The notes beneath the pieces were generated by a model that was not told where the DNA came from, made no database searches, and saw only the letters and a list, made by a program, of their open reading frames with translations. 64,000 nucleotides of DNA from Thelonectria olida (lineage: Eukaryota; Ascomycota; Sordariomycetes; Hypocreales; Nectriaceae): assembly GCA_020736575.1 (NCBI GenBank), contig JAGPYM010000042.1:62001-126000 (forward strand). Direction: 5' to 3'. The first letter of the stretch is position 1, and each line of letters begins with the position of its first letter. The position numbers were made by a program, and so were the translations under genes. This document shows, one piece after another, positions 59,350 through 64,000 of the stretch.

Positions 59350-59445
59350 TTGGCCTTTAGTGATGAGGCAAGAGTTGAGAAGTGAGCATGCATTCTCTGC
59401 AAGAAAATAGGCTACAGCTGTGATTAGAAAAGAACTGTGCCCGGA

Positions 59446-59491
59446 GGGTTGAGTAAGCGGCGAGGAGAGGCGGAGCCGGCTTACTCAACCC
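59446..59491. repeat. 13-bp perfect inverted repeat (hairpin) upstream of HET gene
   Basis: GGGTTGAGTAAGC (59446-59458) and GCTTACTCAACCC (59479-59491) flank a 20-bp GC-rich, G/A-rich spacer. It lies about 100 nt upstream of the HET start, within a possible 5'-leader intron. It could form a stem-loop in RNA or be the scar of a small foldback element. Confidence 0.7.
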
Positions 59492-60065
59492 ACCAGACAA
59501 GGATGAATCTTACCTAACGTAAATATAAGCAAACAAGGTGGAGATAAATAGCTCTTAGATTGTTATCTGCCTATCGCCTTCTTACCCGCTCTATTGGAGG
59601 CTGTGACAGTCCCGAGGAGCAACACCTTGCCTGGCAGCTTGCCAGGACGGGCTGACTGGTTAGGTAGCTCGCTGGCTTCCAAAACCATAGCCTGGGAGGC
59701 ACACACACTAGAGAATCAGACAAAAATTGCTGGCCGAAGGGACGAAAAGCATGAGATAGAGTCTGTATAGGCATTTTTGAGCGTACATTTTCAAGCATCA
59801 TCATACATGCATACCGTTCAAGGTCGGCTCATGATATGGAGGGGTGCGTCCGTGAGAACACTAAAACGCGAGTACAAAGGGGCAATATCCTGTAGCTCAA
59901 GTTCGTCAAGTATATTAGCGCGATGCGAATCTGGAAAAGGTTTGCTGCTGCTAGTGACTGCACCAAGCAACAGCCTAGATCACCTGTTGCCTGGGAAAAT
60001 ATTAGAATCATTATGTTAATGCAGTCTTCTTCATCTTACCACAACGACAAAAAGTCGGTCCAGGA
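59492..60065. other. Upstream region of the HET gene
   Basis: A GTAAGA donor-like site on the minus strand near 59516 could start the 5'-leader intron. Short ORFs only. Confidence 0.4.
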
Positions 60066-60701
60066 TCAAATGAACCAGGACTTTAGCCGCAACTCGAGGA
60101 TCAAAGGCGTAGTTCCCCAAATAGAGACATGGCCATGACGTCGATGTATCATCTGGCGAAATTTAAGCCAATAATAAAATCCAGGATTGTACTCCCGCTC
60201 ATCACATTGTCCACCGAGACCTTGTTGACGTTGAAGCTCTGGTTTCGCATTTAAGCACTTGGCCTTTTTGCTTGTAACGACTATCAATCCGGATGGTGGC
60301 GCTAAAAAGTGGCGATCGTCCCTGAATAGATCAACGTTTACGACAGGTTCTATCAAGTCGAGCTCCAAGCAATGACGCCCTTTCTGGGAAGTGAGTCGCC
60401 ATGTCCTGATACTGATGCAAAAGACCTGTGCAATTACTAATTGTGTCACCACTGTATACAACACCGAGGGATAAGTATTCAGCTTAATCTGAGAACGCAT
60501 CGAAATGAGCAGCATAGCGGCGTACTTTAGACGAAGGGGTTGGACCTCCCTCCTTATCCTGAGGAGAACTGGTCCCTTATTGATGACTACATAGACGAGA
60601 ACAAACCACTCATTCGTGTCGTTAGTAATGAACTGGAAAGTGCAATTTGGATTTGTTGTGCGCAATCTGTCACTTGGGATAAGTGATCCCGAGCTTGACA
60701 T
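60066..60701 (-). CDS. Orphan ORF, 211 codons, function unknown
   Basis: An intronless frame with ATG start (MSSSGSLIPSDRL). It has two hydrophobic stretches (WFVLVYVVINKGPVLL near residues 32-47 and SVLYTVVTQLVIAQVFCISI near 80-98). Codon use is not strikingly biased. No domain recognised. It may be a lineage-specific gene, a degraded gene, or an ORF by chance; I lean to uncertain. Confidence 0.3.
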   Translation of the reverse strand: MSSSGSLIPSDRLRTTNPNCTFQFITNDTNEWFVLVYVVINKGPVLLRIRREVQPLRLKYAAMLLISMRSQIKLNTYPSVLYTVVTQLVIAQVFCISIRTWRLTSQKGRHCLELDLIEPVVNVDLFRDDRHFLAPPSGLIVVTSKKAKCLNAKPELQRQQGLGGQCDEREYNPGFYYWLKFRQMIHRRHGHVSIWGTTPLILELRLKSWFI

Positions 60702-61049
60702 TTGTGTCTAGAAGATCTTTACCGCTTGGATAAAGCAGCTTACTATGAAGTAGTCAAAGCTTCCAAAGTAATGGGTTTATTCATCAATGACATGGTCGGA
60801 TGTGAGAATACCTTACACTCCGGTTACGTCTATTCTGGCGAGTTAATCAAGAACATTCCAGGTTCTCAATTGCGTGACAGCTTGCTACCGACGGGCTGTG
60901 TCAAAATAATGAAACAAAAGTCACTTGCTTGCGCACTGAATATCTCCCTGTAGATGAGTAAGCGAGTAAGCCAAAGGTGACGTAATAGATTCACCCTGTG
61001 GAATATAGGAAGCGAATTCTTTCTAACTCGTTGAAGATTCAACTAGCAT
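60702..61049. other. Intergenic
   Basis: An 83-codon plus-strand ORF of no recognisable type; otherwise the 3' flank of the PhzF-like gene. Confidence 0.4.
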
Positions 61050-61979
61050 CTAGGTACTCGGAATTCTAATGGTGCCCTTCATGATTGGTGTAGCTGTTCC
61101 TCCCAGGTGGAGAGATTCGAGCTTCCTTGTCCCGTCAGAGTCTTGCTTAACATGAACATCAAGTAAGATTGTGCTCTCCCTGCCCATCTCGACTCCTTGG
61201 ATCATCTCAAAGTGTATATCGTCTTCCTTCAACACATGCAGGCTGAGGTAACTGGCCAAAGCACACGCAGCGCTGCCCGTCGCTGGGTCCTCCATGTCGG
61301 GTCTGATCATCCTGGTTCTGATCTTGTGGACAAGACGTCCACCTGAATCTTCAGTACCAAGGCGCACAAAATAGTATCTTCTTGCAACCCATTTGACTCT
61401 CCAGCCTTCATCTAAGAGGTCTACTGGGATTGTGCCCATCACGCCGACCTGTGCCGTTGCCAGCAGCTCGAGCGACGGGAGCTCAATGAGCACAAACGTC
61501 ATACCCTTCACAATGCTGAAAATGAGCGCACCAACCTCGGCATTTGCGAGCTCTGCGGGGGCGTCCTGGCGGTGGTTGGAAAGCCTCGTGAGTCTCTTAG
61601 AATGAAGTCTCACGTTGTGCGGGATTTCGACTCGGACCGAGTTGCTTCCCAGTGACTCAATGCGAATATGACCGGCCTTGACCACGAGCGATTTGACACC
61701 AAGGGGCTGGAGATGAACAGCAGTACCAATTGTCGGATGGCCTGCAAAAGGAAGTTCCAAGGCTGGAGTGAAGATGTCAATGCGCCTTGCCGTGGAATCG
61801 ACTTCTTCAACGTCGTGAATGAAGACTGTCTCGGAGAGGTTGAATTCTTTGGCAATGGCTTGTTTCTGGGCCTGTGAGAGGGTCGAGGACAGAGAGGGCG
61901 GCACCGTGACGACAGCAAGGGGATTGCCCTTGAGCGGCGTGTCTGTGAAGACGTCGAGAGTAGCAAATTGCAATTCCAT
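61050..61979 (-). CDS. PhzF-family (phenazine biosynthesis-like) isomerase
   Basis: An intronless 309-residue protein. It has the two mirror-like diaminopimelate-epimerase-type lobes of the PhzF family (PF02567): LDVFTDTPLKGNPLAVV at the N-terminus, FNLSETVF with the conserved catalytic Glu at residue 50, LPFAGHPTIGTA near 76-87 and DMEDPATGSAACALASYL in the second lobe. Bacterial PhzF isomerises an anthranilate-derived intermediate, but most fungal members are of unknown substrate and are not linked to phenazine. No secretion signal, so probably cytosolic. It is divergent from a fungal regulator 0.9 kb away, which may control it. Confidence 0.92.
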   Translation of the reverse strand: MELQFATLDVFTDTPLKGNPLAVVTVPPSLSSTLSQAQKQAIAKEFNLSETVFIHDVEEVDSTARRIDIFTPALELPFAGHPTIGTAVHLQPLGVKSLVVKAGHIRIESLGSNSVRVEIPHNVRLHSKRLTRLSNHRQDAPAELANAEVGALIFSIVKGMTFVLIELPSLELLATAQVGVMGTIPVDLLDEGWRVKWVARRYYFVRLGTEDSGGRLVHKIRTRMIRPDMEDPATGSAACALASYLSLHVLKEDDIHFEMIQGVEMGRESTILLDVHVKQDSDGTRKLESLHLGGTATPIMKGTIRIPST

Positions 61980-62886
61980 TGTTAATGCGTTGTTGATGAA
62001 AGATTGAAACCCCGCTTGGTTGAGGTGGTGAGTCAGACGTTTATATATGCATGGCGTCTCCTTGGCCGGTTTTCATCTGCGTGACTGCGAGAGGACTTTT
62101 GTGGAGGGTATATACAAGATGATAAGAGCTCTGGGCGAAATATTCTATCAATTGGGAATAGACAAGATTGACGCTAAACTGCGGCTCATTATGAGTGTCG
62201 TAGGGGCGGCGTGTGGACTTGGGGATTGACAATGACGCTGGGTGCGAGCGAGCTTTCGACTGTTAAGCATGTTGGAACCACAAAGAGTGCTATTTTGATT
62301 CCGTATATTTGTTTGGGTTTATTTAGTCCGCCCATTATCTACCTCATTATGAATATCTTGCGGACAAACGCACATCGACTTCGTACTTGAAACGCTCCCG
62401 GCCGTTCGCTCAACCAGGCGGCGTGATGACTAATAGTCAATCCGAGTGCTCCGTCCATATTCCCCACACGTTTCTCCTCCTTTTTTATTATTAGAGGCCC
62501 AACGGTCAGTGTGTCTATTCTTATGCAGTAGCCGGGAGAAGCAGAATGCCAGTTTTGGGTGTCACCAAACAGGGCCGGGACCAGGTTGCACCCCTGATTA
62601 TTTCCGCAAGACAGTGTCAGTCGCAGGGGTCGACTGCAAAAAGAGGCACCTCAGACGGATCATGGCCTTCCATGAAATCTTTGACCAAGCTTGACCCACT
62701 CGAGCAGGATTATTTCCGCCTCCAACTTGTGGGGTACGGAACTGGCCCGCTTCGAAAAGGCCTGCACCCGTTTGCCTGCATCGCGGGGATTTTGCCCTTG
62801 GCGGATCTTCATCAGCTTTCCTTGCGATAAATCTCTTCCGTCGCCAGACTCGTATCGATCGGAGTTCAATTGACCCCTGACCACAG
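61980..62886. other. Divergent upstream region, PhzF-like gene and regulator
   Basis: About 0.9 kb. Plus-strand ORFs here (62446-62873) are not clearly coding, and the Zn-cluster exon expected upstream of the regulator's middle region was not found. Confidence 0.4.
62040..62047 (-). promoter_or_regulatory. TATA box of the PhzF-like gene
   Basis: TATATAAA on the minus strand, about 61 nt upstream of the ATG. Confidence 0.55.
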
Positions 62887-64000
62887 CCATTGGCGGGTTG
62901 CACTGTGTGGCTGTCCGCCATTTCTGTGGAGCGCGTCGTATTGCGTCAACGTGGCCCGACCCAGACTGCGAGACAGGCAGAGCACGAGGACCTATTACAA
63001 GAGATTGAGGCTCCAAGTCGCACAGCCATCCCTACACCTACGTTGTGCGCTTACAGCCAAATAATGAATCGGCCCTCGAGTGATGCGGAGCAGGCAGCCG
63101 TGCACGCCTGGGAGAGCACCCACATTGTGAGAGAAGGCTGTTTGACGGCTGCCGAGGCGATAGACTACACATATTAGTCGGTGAGGCCTTGAAAACGCCC
63201 CGCGACATGTTTCCTGACATGAGCAGTTTCTACGAATACATGGCACCTTTGACGCCAGTGTTACTGCCCATACTCGGCAACCCTGAAACCCACGTTGCAC
63301 TGTTGACCGATGAACCCATCCTCGCCGTCACGCTTCTGACAATTGCGTCACGTTACCGAACCGCATCAAATGTTGACGGCCTGCGTCGGTCACGAACTAT
63401 CCACGAGAAGCTCTGGTCGCATTTGAGAGGCTTGATTAAGAGCCTCGTGCAGAGAGAAGAGCTGGCGACTCGGTTGCGAGGAGACCCGAACACAGACGCC
63501 ACAGCCCCATGTCATGAACACGACATTCCTACTCCAGTGGATGAGGGGGATATAGGCCTCGACAGCATCGCAGGGCTAGGAACAATCGAGTCACTACTTC
63601 TTTTGACTGATTGGCACCCTAGGGGCTTTGACTCTCTGCTCTTTGAAGACAATGACAACTCATCGACCGTCTCCACAGGATGCAGCGATGAGCCTCAAAG
63701 CCAAGTCCCAAGCGTGGCTGTTCAGAGTCAAGATCCCAATGGGTGGACGGATGAGGTATCGAGAAGCGACCGAACAAGTTCGATGGTGCTGTGTATAGCA
63801 ACAAGCCTGGCACACAGCCTGGGCGTGTTTGAGGCCACATCGACACGTCATGCCAAGTGGCACAAGCATCGCGACGACCATTATCGTGCGAGAGCTAGCC
63901 GTGTGAAGGCTCTTCTACACATTTACACAACACAGCTCTCAACCCGCCTCGCCCGTGCCAACGCGGCCGACCACCACACAGCGGTTTCCTCAGCATTTGC
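62887..64000 (+). CDS. Fungal transcription factor (ARO80-like), partial at right edge
   Basis: Exons inferred at about 62887-63176 and 63227-64000. The 50-nt intron (donor GTCGGT is weak, but CCTGAC branch and AGCAG acceptor are good) replaces an in-frame TAG and gives EAIDYTYYFYEYMAPLTP. Other regulator blocks follow: ALLTDEPILAVTLLTIASRY, RTIHEKLWSHLRGLIKSLV, SLLLLTDWHPRG and, near the edge, LLHIYTTQLSTRLARAN, matching the middle homology region of Zn(II)2Cys6 activators of the ARO80 type (control of aromatic amino-acid use in yeast). The N-terminal Zn cluster was not located, so the gene may have an upstream exon I cannot see or may be N-terminally truncated. The end lies outside the window. 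Confidence 0.7.

Noticed and set aside
61050..61979. Phenazine biosynthesis cluster around the PhzF-like gene
   Set aside because: No other phenazine or shikimate-derived pathway gene lies nearby, and fungal PhzF homologues are generally not phenazine enzymes.
1..64000. CRISPR arrays, bacterial operons, rRNA or tRNA genes
   Set aside because: The gene structures are eukaryotic; no regular spaced repeats were seen, and I found no convincing tRNA or rRNA by eye, although a covariance search could reveal a tRNA I missed.

Overview
This window looks like nuclear DNA of a filamentous ascomycete (Pezizomycotina, most likely Sordariomycetes). The signs are short introns of about 41-92 nt with GTANGT-type donors and CTGAC-like branch sites, Zn(II)2Cys6 regulators, HET-domain proteins, fungal glycoside hydrolases, and CA-to-TA decay typical of repeat-induced point mutation (RIP). 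The species is not identifiable from the sequence alone. Exon joins were worked out by hand from splice signals and reading-frame arithmetic; none is supported by RNA data.

Region 1 (1-14 kb) is gene-dense: a partial unknown protein running off the left edge, an asparaginase, an FAD monooxygenase, then a compact carbohydrate locus. That locus has a GH93 exo-arabinanase, a Zn(II)2Cys6 regulator and, divergently, a GH35-like/DUF5597 beta-galactosidase, and fits breakdown of arabinan/galactan side chains of pectin. Region 2 (14-25 kb) is sparse. It has a 765-residue protein of unknown function, a head-on collision of a HET fragment and an NmrA-like fragment, an intact secreted GH5 mannanase, and a transcription-factor pseudogene carrying in-frame TAG codons.

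Region 3 (25-38 kb) is a membrane/sterol-flavoured block: a FUSC/ArAE-type transporter, a DUF2985 membrane protein divergent from a sterol glucosyltransferase (GT28), and a CYP7/CYP8-like P450. The P450 is flanked by AT-rich islands and a 154-bp TA-flanked palindrome whose left arm alone carries RIP-type changes.

Region 4 (38-48 kb) is gene-poor and degraded. It holds a three-exon secreted eight-cysteine protein (94 aa) hidden in small exons, a possible decayed relative, a second small secreted Cys-rich protein, and a HET C-terminal fragment. Region 5 (48-60 kb) contains a divergent pair, an NTPase-like protein without a Walker A motif and a large AAA+ ATPase, followed by an intact HET protein. 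Region 6 (60-64 kb) has a PhzF-like protein divergent from a Zn-cluster-type regulator that is cut by the right edge.

The most noteworthy items are the one-sided RIP palindrome, the cryptic small secreted protein, the NTPase-like/AAA+ pair beside HET genes, the arabinan/galactan locus and the two kinds of gene ruin (nonsense-riddled regulator; HET/NmrA junction).
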